DNA of 30,181 nucleotides from JBDIAR01 sp039812545 (GCA_039812545.1 JBDIAR010000014.1:1-30181), one strand, 5' to 3'. Positions 16,468 to 24,348 are shown, counted from the first letter of the stretch. Notes: a model not told the origin generated them from the sequence alone. A program made the numbers and translations.

Positions 16468-17316
16468 TCAGCCGGCCAGGACGACCGCCGCCCGCTGGCC
16501 CAACGCGACCCGGCCGGTCGGGGTGAGCAGACTCGGGTACCACGTGGAGTACATCGCGACCCGGTTGCCGACCCGGACGACGCCGATCGAGGCGTCGATC
16601 GGCGCAGCTTGATGGTCGGTGCCGGCGACGTGCCACCAGGTGATCGTTCCGGTCACGCCGGCCGGAGTCGGGATGTCGGTGCGGTTCTCCGGGACCGGAC
16701 CCTCCAAGATCGTCTTGGGGGCCCAGGTCTTGCAGGTCTCGACCCAGTCGATGAGCTTGTTCTCGGCGGCCTCGGCCTTGGCGGGCGTGGCGAACTCGCC
16801 GGCGACCTCACCCAGATACCCCTCGTGGCCGACGCCGCCGTTGATCGCCACCGTGACGACCGACGACGCGCCGAGCGACGCCATCGTGCCCTGCTGGCAG
16901 GTGACGACCGGGGCCTGGCCGTCACCGGCATACGGGCCCTGTAGGTCGTAGCCGGTGATGCCGAACGCCTTCATGCTGGGGGCACCCATGACATTGCCGA
17001 CGACGAGCTTGTCGATCGCGGGGGCGCTGGTGGGGGAGGCCGGCGAACTGGTCGAGCCCGTCGTGCCGGTGGACGAACCCGATGAGGCGGGCGAACCCGA
17101 CGAGGACGCCGACGGTGCCGGCGAAATCGTCGACCCCGTCGACCCCGTCGACCCCGTCGAGCCGCTCGGGGTCGTGGAACCGCCCGGGGTTCCCGCGGGG
17201 TCGCCGGCGACCACGGTCGTGCGCTGCGGATGCATGGAGTTGTATGCGACGACTCCGACCCCAACACCCGCGGCGGCGGCGAGCACGGTGGTCGCGGCGA
17301 TGGCGGCCTTGTTCAC
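16468..17316 (-). CDS. Membrane-anchored outer protein with Ser/Thr linker and PknH-sensor-like domain
   Basis: A 282-residue protein with a short cytoplasmic start, one hydrophobic helix (about residues 5-25) and a Gly/Ser/Thr/Pro linker (about 38-105) that contains GST repeats. The folded part (about 106-282) has two Cys (in VVTCQQG and WVETCKTW) and the pattern EFATPAKAEAAENKLIDWVETC, which resembles the extracellular sensor domain of mycobacterial PknH and related lipoproteins. This similarity is by eye and moderate. GTG 17316 has TGAGGA seven bases upstream. It follows the ECF sigma gene on the same strand (85 bases, no clear terminator), and is probably co-transcribed with it. Across the divergent region lies a kinase that lacks any outer domain. 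Confidence 0.65.
   Translation of the reverse strand: MNKAAIAATTVLAAAAGVGVGVVAYNSMHPQRTTVVAGDPAGTPGGSTTPSGSTGSTGSTGSTISPAPSASSSGSPASSGSSTGTTGSTSSPASPTSAPAIDKLVVGNVMGAPSMKAFGITGYDLQGPYAGDGQAPVVTCQQGTMASLGASSVVTVAINGGVGHEGYLGEVAGEFATPAKAEAAENKLIDWVETCKTWAPKTILEGPVPENRTDIPTPAGVTGTITWWHVAGTDHQAAPIDASIGVVRVGNRVAMYSTWYPSLLTPTGRVALGQRAAVVLAG
17129..17160. repeat. Nine-base tandem repeat in the linker coding region
   Basis: GTCGACCCC is repeated three times plus a partial fourth copy. On the minus strand it encodes the Gly-Ser-Thr repeats of the linker in the anchored outer protein. Such repeats change copy number easily by slippage without breaking the frame. Confidence 0.75.
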
Positions 17317-17401
17317 GGCTGATCCTCACGATTCCTCAAGTGGCGGCTGGGGCGGGCCCCTTCACCCTCCCGACGGCCGGTCGCGCCGTTTGGTTGTCGG
17401 G

Positions 17402-17962
17402 TCAGCCGAGTTTTTCGGCGAGGGCACCGCGCATGAAGGCGCGGGCGGTGTGGATCTGGGCCTTGACCGTCCCGAGCGGCAGCCCGAGCGTGTCCGCGAT
17501 CTCGTCGTACGGCAGCGATCCGATGTCGCGCATCACGAACGGCTGGACGAGCTGCGGGCTCTTGGCCTCCATCGCCTCCAGCGCCTCCATCAGGTCGATC
17601 CGCGACCCCGCGATGACGCTCGTCGTCCGCGGGTCGAGATTCTCCGGCACGATCTCAGCGGCCTGCTCCTGGCTGCGCCGCTTCAGCGTCCGGTAGGTGG
17701 AGCGGGCCGAGTTCGAGGCGACCACGGTGACCCACCCGAGGAACGAGCCGTTGCCGGCGAAACTGTTCAGCTTGGTCGCCACGAGCAGCAACGCGTCCTG
17801 GGCGGCCTCCTCGGCGTCCGCGGCATACGGGAGGAACTTGGCGACCCGGCGCTTGACGAGGGGTTCGACCCGGGCCAGCAACTGGTCCAGCGCCGCGCTG
17901 TCGCCCGATTGGGCCCGGGTCACGAGCTCGTCGATCTCGTCGTTGTCTTCCAGGTATGCCAT
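17402..17962 (-). CDS. ECF-type RNA polymerase sigma factor
   Basis: A 186-residue group 4 sigma factor. Region 2 covers about residues 25-95, with LVKRRVAKFLPYAADAEEAAQDALLLVATKLNSF and GSFLGWVTVVASNSARSTYRTLKRR (promoter -10 melting). Region 4 covers about 125-180 with the helix-turn-helix SLPYDEIADTLGLPLGTVKAQIHTARAFMR. No extra C-terminal domain is present, and no anti-sigma gene is next to it. ATG 17962 has GGAGGGG six to seven bases upstream, a strong start; the second and third codons carry the heptamer. It is divergent from the Ser/Thr kinase gene (76 bases between starts) and followed by the anchored sensor-like gene. Kinase control of the sigma factor is possible but not shown. Confidence 0.92.
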   Translation of the reverse strand: MAYLEDNDEIDELVTRAQSGDSAALDQLLARVEPLVKRRVAKFLPYAADAEEAAQDALLLVATKLNSFAGNGSFLGWVTVVASNSARSTYRTLKRRSQEQAAEIVPENLDPRTTSVIAGSRIDLMEALEAMEAKSPQLVQPFVMRDIGSLPYDEIADTLGLPLGTVKAQIHTARAFMRGALAEKLG

Positions 17963-18038
17963 CTGTCGCCCCTCCGGCGCGTCCGTTGGTGTGGGTCGCC
18001 TCGGCGAGTCCGCGCTCGATCCCCCAGAATGTCCTGTG

Positions 18039-19199
18039 ATGGACACCTTGGGACGATACCGCCTGATGCGACGCCTCGGCGCCGGCGCCTTCGCGACGGT
18101 GTGGCTCGCGCGCGACGACGACCTCGACGTCGACGTGGCGATCAAGGTGATGGGCGACAACTGGACGACCAACTCCGACGTGCGCGAGCGCTTCCTCGCC
18201 GAGGCCCGGCTGTTGCGCCGGATCGACAGTCCCCGGGTCATGCGGGTCCACGACCTCGGCGTTCACGAGGAAGCGACCGGGCGACGGCCCTATTTCGTCA
18301 TGGACTACGCCGACGGCGGCACGCTGGAGACGTACCTCACCGACCCGGTCACGCCGACGACGGCGCTGCGGCTCGGCGCGCAGACGGCATACGCGGTGCA
18401 GGTCCTGCACGACCACGGCGTCCTGCATCGCGACGTCAAACCGTCAAACATCCTGCTGACCAGCCGCGGCGGCGAGGCGCAACGCGTCGTCGTCGCCGAC
18501 CTCGGGATGGCCAAGGCGCTCGCCGACGCCTCGGGCCTGACGGTGACCGCCGGGACCCCCGCGTACATGGCGCCGGAGCAGGCGCGGGGGGAGGGGTTCG
18601 ACCATCGCGCGGACGTGTATGCCGTCGCCGCGGTCACCTATGCGTTGTTGCGGGGTACGCCGCCGTTCCCCGGAGAGGCGGGTCTGGGTTCGGTGATCGG
18701 CCGGGACCCGCTCAGCCGACCGGCGCTGCTGGACCCCGCGCTGGAACTCCCCACGGCGGTGTACCGCACGCTCGCGGACGCACTGGCATACCGACCGGAG
18801 GACCGGCCTGACTCCGCGCAGGACCTCGGGCTGCGGCTCGACGAACTCGCCGATCGCCTCGAAGCCGGCCACGGCGCGACCGACTCGATCGTGATGGACC
18901 TGCCGCGCGGCGCGCACGACACGGCGCCGGTGTTGGAGGCGGTCGAGTTCGCCCGGCCGGAGATGGCCCGTCCCGGAGAGACCCTGGCGATGCGGCCGAT
19001 GACGATGCGACCGATGACGGCGAGCGCTCAACCCGTGAGCGGACAACCCGCGGGCCACCAACCGGTGAGTACCGGGGTGGCCCCGCCGGTGGAGGAGGCC
19101 GGTGGAACCGGGCGCGGCGGCGTGCTCGCCCTGGCCCTGCTCACCTTCCTCGTGTTCGCCGGCAGCACGCTGGTGACCCTGTGGTACCTCGGCCGCTGA
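18039..19199 (+). CDS. Ser/Thr protein kinase with C-terminal membrane anchor
   Basis: A 386-residue Hanks-type kinase. The Gly loop is LGAGAFATV (13-21), the ATP-binding Lys is Lys36 (VAIK), the catalytic loop is HRDVKPSN (130-137), the metal-binding motif is DLG (Asp154) instead of DFG, and the activation segment ends at MAPEQ. A Pro/Met/Gln-rich juxtamembrane region (about 300-350, with MRPMT twice) leads to one membrane helix (about 358-384) and only two final residues. Most membrane kinases of actinobacteria carry an outer sensor domain; this one has none. ATG 18039 or the GTG just before it is the start; there is no ribosome site, so the message may be leaderless. It ends one base from the convergent ppa gene. 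Confidence 0.93.
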   Translation: MDTLGRYRLMRRLGAGAFATVWLARDDDLDVDVAIKVMGDNWTTNSDVRERFLAEARLLRRIDSPRVMRVHDLGVHEEATGRRPYFVMDYADGGTLETYLTDPVTPTTALRLGAQTAYAVQVLHDHGVLHRDVKPSNILLTSRGGEAQRVVVADLGMAKALADASGLTVTAGTPAYMAPEQARGEGFDHRADVYAVAAVTYALLRGTPPFPGEAGLGSVIGRDPLSRPALLDPALELPTAVYRTLADALAYRPEDRPDSAQDLGLRLDELADRLEAGHGATDSIVMDLPRGAHDTAPVLEAVEFARPEMARPGETLAMRPMTMRPMTASAQPVSGQPAGHQPVSTGVAPPVEEAGGTGRGGVLALALLTFLVFAGSTLVTLWYLGR

Positions 19200-19200
19200 C

Positions 19201-19719
19201 TCAGTGCTCGGGCATTTTCCAGCGCGAGGTCGTCACGCCGGCGGCCTTGGCGCGTTCGATGGAGTCCTTGACGCACTTCTCGGCGTCGGCGCGGCCCTTC
19301 CAGTGGGCGCCCTCGACCGACTTGCCGGGTTCGAGGTCCTTGTAGGTCTCGAAGAAGTGCTGGATCTCCAGCCGGTCGAACTCGTTGATGTGCTCCAGTT
19401 CGGTGACGAAGGCCTGGCGGGGGTCCCCGGCCGGGATGCACAGGATCTTGTCGTCGCCGCCGGCCTCGTCACGCATGTGGAACATCCCGATCGGCCGGGC
19501 CCGCACCAGGCAGCCGGGGAAAGTCGGTTCGTCGAGCAGCACGAGCGCGTCGAGCGGGTCGCCGTCCTCGCCGAGGCTGTCCTCGACGTAGCCGTAGTCG
19601 GCGGGGTAGCTCATCGAGGTGAAGAGCAGCCGGTCCAGGCGGATCCGCCCCGACTCGTGGTCGACCTCGTACTTGTTGCGATGACCTTTGGGGATCTCGA
19701 TGGTGATGTCGAATTCCAC
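19201..19719 (-). CDS. ppa: Inorganic pyrophosphatase (family I)
   Basis: A 172-residue soluble pyrophosphatase that drives biosynthesis by hydrolysing pyrophosphate. Seen: IEIPKGHRNKYEVD at the start, SYPADYGYVEDSLGEDGDPLDALVL (the metal-binding Asp cluster) and the later GGDDKILCIP with further Asp ligands, then HFFETYKDLEPGK and the C-terminal Lys/Arg region. Length is normal for the family. GTG 19719 is chosen because GGAGAGG lies six to seven bases upstream and the conserved start follows at once. It is divergent from dacB, with 113 bases between the starts. Confidence 0.96.
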   Translation of the reverse strand: MEFDITIEIPKGHRNKYEVDHESGRIRLDRLLFTSMSYPADYGYVEDSLGEDGDPLDALVLLDEPTFPGCLVRARPIGMFHMRDEAGGDDKILCIPAGDPRQAFVTELEHINEFDRLEIQHFFETYKDLEPGKSVEGAHWKGRADAEKCVKDSIERAKAAGVTTSRWKMPEH

Positions 19720-19832
19720 GGTGGAACCTCTCCGTCGGCGCTGTCGGGCCCGGCCGGTCATCTAATCTCGTGACGACGAACGGTAATCGAATCCTACTCG
19801 TCAACGACCCATCCAGACCTGAGAGGAACGTC

Positions 19833-21296
19833 ATGCGGGCTGCTGTGGCGGGGGCCGTGGGAGTGCTCCTCCTCGGGGCCGGGTATGCCGTTCTCGACGC
19901 GGTCGACGTCGTGCCCGGGGCGCTCACGCGTGGGCCGGTTCCCACCGTCACGGTGGCTCCGCCGATGGTGCTTCCGAGTACACCGGCCAGCCGGCAACCG
20001 ACGCCGACGCCGACGCCGACGTCGGGTTCGCCGGGCTCGTCCGGATCCGGGCTGGGCGCGGCTGCCCCCATGCCGCAGACCGCCGCCCTGGCCGCCCGGC
20101 TGGCCGGCCCGCTCGCCGCCGCGGCGCTGCGGGACTCCTCCCTGGAGGTACGCGACGTCCTCTCCGGTCAGGTCCTGTATGCCAGGGGCGCGGGTGCGCC
20201 GCGAATCCCCGCCTCCTCCACGAAGCTGCTCACCGCCGTCGCGGTGGCCCGGACGTTCGCCCCCGGGGAACGGCTGACCACCCGCGCGGTGTTGGGGGGT
20301 CCGATCGCCGGTGGCCGGGCGGCCGTCGTCCTGGTCGCCGGCGGCGACGCGCTGTTGAGCGCCGGCGCCGGCAACCCGACCGCGGTCGCGGGTCGTGCGG
20401 GCCTGGCCGACTTGGCGGCCAGCACCGCCTCCGCTCTCACCTCCCGGGGCGTCACCGCGGTCACGGTAAGCGCCGATCTGACCTATGCCGCCGGCCCGGG
20501 CCTGGCTCCGACCTGGGCGGCGAGTTTCCCGAGCGACGGGATCGCCGGTCCGGTGACCATGCTGGGCCTGGCCGCCGACCATCCCGTCGAGGGCCGGCCC
20601 GCGGTCGCCGACCCGGCCGGCCGGGCACTGTCCGCGTTCGCGGGGCGGCTGCGAGACCGAGGACTGACCGTCGCCGTGACCCCCCAACAGTCCGCGGGGC
20701 GGGCGCCGGCCGGCGCCGAGGTGTTGGGTTCGATCGCGTCCGCGCCGGTCGACGACGTGCTGGCCGCCGCCCTGACCGCCAGCGACAACACCCTCACCGA
20801 AGCGCTCGCCCGGCAGGCGGCATACCGGAGCACCGGCCGACCGGCCGTCGTCGACTTTCCGGCCGCCGGTCGCGCCATCGTGGCCCGGCTCGCCGCCGAC
20901 GGGCTGCCCACCGCCGGGGTCGAACTCCTCGACGCCTCCGGGCTGTCCCGGGAGAACCGGGTGACCGCCACCCTGCTCGCCACGCTGCTCGCCCGCGCCG
21001 CGGTGGACGGCCGACCGAACCCCACCTACGACCGCGCCCTGGCCGGTATGCCGATCGCCGGACTCACGGGTACCCTCGCCGGCCGCTTCGTCGGCGGGTC
21101 GACGCAGGCCGCGGCCGGGTTCGTGCGCGCCAAGACGGGGACGCTCACCGGCGCCAGTGCGCTGGCCGGACTGGTGCTGGACCGCGACGGACGGCTGCTG
21201 GCCTTCGCGGCGCTGACCGCCGGCGCCGAGACGACGGCCGCACGCGCGGGCCTCGACGACGTGGCGACCGTCCTGGCCGGCTGCGGCTGCCGATGA
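19833..21296 (+). CDS. dacB: D-Ala-D-Ala carboxypeptidase/endopeptidase (PBP4, peptidase S13)
   Basis: A 487-residue low-molecular-weight penicillin-binding protein acting on peptidoglycan outside the membrane. An N-terminal hydrophobic helix (about residues 3-24) serves as signal or anchor, followed by a Pro/Thr/Ser linker (about 40-75). The three catalytic motifs are present: SSTK (Ser128, Lys131), SDN (317-319) and KTG (434-436). The large insertion between the first two motifs is normal for S13. ATG 19833 has GAGAGGA a few bases upstream; the frame is open upstream but lacks a better start. A GC-rich hairpin follows at 21361-21388. It is the first gene of the plus-strand cluster with the metalloprotease, tilS and hpt. 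Confidence 0.93.
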   Translation: MRAAVAGAVGVLLLGAGYAVLDAVDVVPGALTRGPVPTVTVAPPMVLPSTPASRQPTPTPTPTSGSPGSSGSGLGAAAPMPQTAALAARLAGPLAAAALRDSSLEVRDVLSGQVLYARGAGAPRIPASSTKLLTAVAVARTFAPGERLTTRAVLGGPIAGGRAAVVLVAGGDALLSAGAGNPTAVAGRAGLADLAASTASALTSRGVTAVTVSADLTYAAGPGLAPTWAASFPSDGIAGPVTMLGLAADHPVEGRPAVADPAGRALSAFAGRLRDRGLTVAVTPQQSAGRAPAGAEVLGSIASAPVDDVLAAALTASDNTLTEALARQAAYRSTGRPAVVDFPAAGRAIVARLAADGLPTAGVELLDASGLSRENRVTATLLATLLARAAVDGRPNPTYDRALAGMPIAGLTGTLAGRFVGGSTQAAAGFVRAKTGTLTGASALAGLVLDRDGRLLAFAALTAGAETTAARAGLDDVATVLAGCGCR

Positions 21297-21360
21297 GAAC
21301 CCGACACACGGCATACGAGCAGAAGGCCTACCGGCCGACACGCCCGACATGCCGGGTGAC

Positions 21361-21388
21361 GGCCCCGGGGAACGCCCGACCCGGGGCC
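21361..21388 (+). terminator. GC-rich hairpin after dacB
   Basis: GGCCCCGGG (21361-21369) and CCCGGGGCC (21380-21388) pair perfectly around a ten-base loop. It lies 65 bases after the dacB stop. No T run follows, so it would be a non-classical terminator, or a structure in the leader of the next gene. Confidence 0.45.
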
Positions 21389-21409
21389 CGCGTTGCTACC
21401 GATGAGAGC

Positions 21410-21432
21410 ATCCCGCGGACCGGTCGCGGGAT
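21410..21432 (+). promoter_or_regulatory. Inverted repeat before the metalloprotease gene
   Basis: ATCCCGCG (21410-21417) and CGCGGGAT (21425-21432) are perfect inverted arms with a seven-base centre, ending 15 bases before the ATG at 21448 and just before the GAGGGG ribosome site. It could be an operator or an mRNA hairpin controlling access to the ribosome site. Confidence 0.4.
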
Positions 21433-21447
21433 CGACGAGGGGACGAC

Positions 21448-22572
21448 ATGACCGAACAACGGCCCGAACCGGTCGGGGACCACGCCTCCTCGCCGACCCC
21501 GCGGGAGGTCGTGGACTGGTCGGCGGCGGTCGCCGTCGGTAAGCGGCTGGTCTCCTCCGGGCCCTCGGTCGGGCTCGCCGAGGCCGCCGACATCGTGGCC
21601 GATCTGCGTGCCGCGGCAGCCGAAGCCCATCAGCCGGTCGCGGACACCAGCAGACTGCATACCGACACCCCCGGCCCACCCGTGCTCGTCGTCGACCGCC
21701 CCGGCTGGATCGAGGCCAACGCGGCGACGATGGCCTACCTGATGGCGCCGGTCGTCACGAAACTGACCGCGTCGGCCACCCGCAAGGACGGCACCAACCC
21801 GCTCGTCGAGCCGACCGGCGCCAACGCCGTCGCCGCCACGATCGGAGCCAAGGTCACCGGCGCCGAGGCCGGCGCCCTGCTCGCGTTCATGGCCGCCAAG
21901 GTTCTCGGTCAGTACGACCTGGCCCCGCAGGCTCGGGCCCGCCTGCTGCTCGTGGCCCCCAATATCGTCTCCGTCGAACGGGAGCTCGACCTGGTCCCGC
22001 GCGACTTCCGACGGTGGGTGGCGATGCACGAGGAAACCCACCGGGTCCAGTTCACCGCGGTCCCCTGGCTGCGCCACCACATGATCGACGAGACGATCGC
22101 ATTGGGCACCGAACTGGCCCCGACCCCCCAAGAATTCGCGGACCGACTCGGTCGGCTGGTCCGCGGAGTGCCGGAGGCGATGAAGAGTGGCGCCGGGCTG
22201 GCGGAGATCTTCGCCACCCCCGACCAGCGTCGCTCGATCGCCCGGATCACCGCGGTGATGGCCCTGCTGGAGGGGCACGCCGACGTCGTCATGGACGAGG
22301 TGGGGCCCGCCGTCATCCCGACGGTGGGCACCATCCGGGAGCGATTCGAGAAACGGCGCGGGTCGGCGATCGGGCTGGACAAACTGATCCGCCGGCTGAT
22401 GGGCATGGACGCCAAGCTGCGCCAGTACCGCGACGGCGCGGTGTTCGTCCGCGGCGTTCAGGACAAGGTGGGCGTCGACGGCTTCAACGCGGTCTGGACC
22501 GGCCCGGAAAACCTGCCCTCTCCCGAAGAGATCGCCGATCCGGCGTTGTGGGTGGCCCGCGTCCACGGCTGA
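21448..22572 (+). CDS. Zinc-dependent metalloprotease (DUF2342 / F420 biosynthesis-associated)
   Basis: A 374-residue protein of the actinobacterial DUF2342 family. The zinc site is HEETH (His194, Glu195, His198), and the later EGHAD (Glu275, His277) probably gives the third ligand. Flanking family features are VDWSAAVAVGKRL near the start, RRWVAMHEETHRVQFTAVPWLR, and KLRQYRDGAVFVRGV near the end. The family is often labelled as linked to coenzyme F420 biosynthesis because of its phylogenetic pattern; no F420 gene is present here and the true substrate is unknown. No signal peptide is seen. ATG 21448 has GAGGGG just upstream. It sits in the common order dacB, DUF2342, tilS, hpt. Confidence 0.9.
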   Translation: MTEQRPEPVGDHASSPTPREVVDWSAAVAVGKRLVSSGPSVGLAEAADIVADLRAAAAEAHQPVADTSRLHTDTPGPPVLVVDRPGWIEANAATMAYLMAPVVTKLTASATRKDGTNPLVEPTGANAVAATIGAKVTGAEAGALLAFMAAKVLGQYDLAPQARARLLLVAPNIVSVERELDLVPRDFRRWVAMHEETHRVQFTAVPWLRHHMIDETIALGTELAPTPQEFADRLGRLVRGVPEAMKSGAGLAEIFATPDQRRSIARITAVMALLEGHADVVMDEVGPAVIPTVGTIRERFEKRRGSAIGLDKLIRRLMGMDAKLRQYRDGAVFVRGVQDKVGVDGFNAVWTGPENLPSPEEIADPALWVARVHG

Positions 22573-22631
22573 TGGCATTCTGTGGTGGCTGGTCGCGAGA
22601 TCAGCCGACAACGACAGCGTGAGGAGTACCG

Positions 22632-23615
22632 GTGAGTGGACCGGACCCGGCAGTCGCAGCGACGCGACTCGCCGTTCGGGAGTGCCTCGTGGAGTTCGAC
22701 GAGGGCGATCTCGTCCTCGTCGGCTGTAGCGGCGGTCAGGACTCCCTCGCCCTCGCGGCCGCGCTCGCCTTCGAAGCGCCCCGGCTGCGCTTGCGGGCCG
22801 GAGCCCTCGTCGTCGACCACAACCTGCAGGCCAGTTCGGCGGTCGTCGCCGGCCAGGCCGCCCGGCGCTGCACCGAACTCGGCCTGGACCCGGTGGACAT
22901 CCTCGTCGTGCGCGTCGCCGCCTCCGGCGACGGGCCCGAGGCCGCCGCCCGCAACGCCCGCCTGGAGGCCCTCGAGGGTGCCGCGGCCCGGCACGGCGCC
23001 GCCGCGGTGTTGCTCGGGCACACCCGCGACGACCAGGCCGAACAGGTTCTGCTGGGGCTGGCCCGCGGCTCGGGTGCTCGATCGCTGTCCGGTATGCCGC
23101 GCCGCCGGGGCCTGTTCCACCGCCCCCTGCTCGGCATACCCCGGGCGACCACCCAAGCGGCCTGTCAGGCTCAACGGATCGAGGTGTGGCGCGATCCGAT
23201 GAACGAGGATCCGTCGTTCCGGCGGGTTCGGGCTCGCCGGCTGCTGCGCTCCGTGGAGGCCGATCTCGGACCGGGGTTCGGGGCCGCCCTGGCGCGCAGT
23301 GCCGACCTGTTGCGCGAGGACGCGGACTACCTCGACGAACGCGCCGCCGCCGCCCGGGCCCCGCTCGGCATGATCTCCGAGATCAGCGTGGCCGCCCTCG
23401 ACGAACTGCCGCGTCCCATCCGGACCCGGATCTGGCGGTTGCTCGCCGTCGAGGCGGGTGCCCCGCTGGGCTCGGTCACGGCCGCCCACGTCGAATCCCT
23501 GGACACCCTGATCACCGCCTGGCACGGTCAGGGACCCCTGCACCTGCCCGGCCCGATCCAGGTGCGTCGCGACGGCGGCCGGATCGTCCTGGAACCCGCC
23601 CGCCGCCCCGGGTAG
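22632..23615 (+). CDS. tilS: tRNA(Ile)-lysidine synthase
   Basis: A 327-residue TilS, which attaches lysine to C34 of the tRNA-Ile CAU anticodon so that it reads AUA. The PP-loop ATP pyrophosphatase motif is SGGQDS (residues 33-38), with VDHNLQ and GHTRDDQAEQVLLGLARGSG as further family motifs, and WRDPMNEDPSFRRVRAR matching the conserved substrate-binding Asp/Arg region. The protein is short, without the larger C-terminal domains of E. coli TilS, as usual in actinobacteria. GTG 22632 has GAGGAG close upstream. The coding region holds a wide inverted pair of the heptamer at 23091-23140. Confidence 0.95.
   Translation: MSGPDPAVAATRLAVRECLVEFDEGDLVLVGCSGGQDSLALAAALAFEAPRLRLRAGALVVDHNLQASSAVVAGQAARRCTELGLDPVDILVVRVAASGDGPEAAARNARLEALEGAAARHGAAAVLLGHTRDDQAEQVLLGLARGSGARSLSGMPRRRGLFHRPLLGIPRATTQAACQAQRIEVWRDPMNEDPSFRRVRARRLLRSVEADLGPGFGAALARSADLLREDADYLDERAAAARAPLGMISEISVAALDELPRPIRTRIWRLLAVEAGAPLGSVTAAHVESLDTLITAWHGQGPLHLPGPIQVRRDGGRIVLEPARRPG
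23091..23140. repeat. Wide inverted pair of the GGCATAC heptamer inside tilS
   Basis: GGTATGCCG (23091-23099) and CGGCATACC (23132-23140) are perfect nine-base inverted arms separated by 32 bases. They encode Gly-Met-Pro and Gly-Ile-Pro. Confidence 0.55.
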
Positions 23616-23627
23616 CCGCCGCCCCGG

Positions 23628-23657
23628 TTGACTCCCGCCCCGCCACCTCGACAGAGT
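23628..23657 (+). promoter_or_regulatory. Candidate promoter of hpt
   Basis: TTGACT (23628-23633) and CAGAGT (23652-23657) with an 18-base spacer, 34 bases before the GTG start of hpt. The -35 box is good, the -10 box moderate. It would allow hpt to be expressed apart from tilS. Confidence 0.45.
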
Positions 23658-23691
23658 GTGAGACGACCTCGTACGCGGCGAAGGAGTTTCG

Positions 23692-24243
23692 GTGGACGCA
23701 CAGGACATGGCCGGCGATCTGACGCAGGTCCTGCTCACCCAGGACCAGATCCTGGCCCGGCTCGACGAACTGGCCGCCCAGATCTGGGCGGATTACCAGG
23801 GCCGGGACCTGCTGCTCGTCGGCGTCCTCAAGGGTGCGGTCGTCGTCATGGCCGACCTGATGCGGGCCCTGCCCGGCACCGCGCCGATGGACTGGATGGC
23901 GGTGTCGTCGTACGGCTCGGGCACCAAGTCCTCCGGCGTCGTGCGCATCCTCAAAGATCTCGACGTCGACATCACTGGTCGTGATGTCCTCATCGTCGAG
24001 GACATCATCGACTCCGGGCTCACCTTGTCCTGGATCAAGTCGAACCTCGAATCCCGCAACCCCGCCTCGGTGGAGATCATGGCGCTGCTGCGCAAACCCG
24101 AGGTCGCCAAGGTCGATATCGATGTCAAATACGTAGGTTTCGACATCCCGAACGCCTTCGTCGTCGGCTACGGGTTGGATTACGCCGAGCGATATCGCAA
24201 CCTGCGCTGTGTCGGCCTGCTCGCCGAGCACGTGTACGCCTGA
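23692..24243 (+). CDS. hpt: Hypoxanthine phosphoribosyltransferase
   Basis: A 183-residue purine salvage enzyme that joins hypoxanthine or guanine to PRPP. The PRPP-binding motif VLIVEDIIDSGLTL (Asp/Glu pair and Ser-Gly loop) is clear, preceded by LLLVGVLKGAVVVMADLMR and VSSYGSGTKSSG (flexible loop) and followed by KYVGFDIPNAFVVGYGLDYAERYRNL, all standard for the family. GTG 23692 is chosen for AAGGAG five bases upstream. In actinobacteria hpt usually lies between tilS and ftsH, as here. The last codons and stop are part of a repeated 15-base element that continues into the spacer. Confidence 0.96.
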   Translation: MDAQDMAGDLTQVLLTQDQILARLDELAAQIWADYQGRDLLLVGVLKGAVVVMADLMRALPGTAPMDWMAVSSYGSGTKSSGVVRILKDLDVDITGRDVLIVEDIIDSGLTLSWIKSNLESRNPASVEIMALLRKPEVAKVDIDVKYVGFDIPNAFVVGYGLDYAERYRNLRCVGLLAEHVYA

Positions 24244-24288
24244 GCCCGCCCCCGCCCGTATGCCTGAGCTCGGGTATGCCTGAGCTCG
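24234..24288. repeat. Three copies of a 15-base element at the end of hpt
   Basis: GTATGCCTGAGCTCG occurs at 24258-24272 and again at 24274-24288 (period 16). A copy with two changes, GTACGCCTGAGCCCG, spans the hpt stop at 24234-24248. So the final codons of hpt appear to have been copied twice into the spacer, and the two downstream copies carry the window's heptamer. Confidence 0.7.
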
Positions 24289-24305
24289 CGGCGCGCGTGG
24301 AACAC

Positions 24306-24311
24306 TAGGCT
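24306..24311 (+). promoter_or_regulatory. Candidate -10 box for the ftsH leader
   Basis: TAGGCT, a frequent actinobacterial -10 form, 37 bases before the leader ORF. No good -35 box is seen 17-18 bases upstream, so the call is weak. Apart from this and the repeats at its 5' end, the stretch between hpt and the leader ORF (24244-24348) holds nothing recognised. Confidence 0.35.
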
Positions 24312-24348
24312 GTCGTCGGACGTTGTCCGAGTCGAAGGGGCCCTGACC

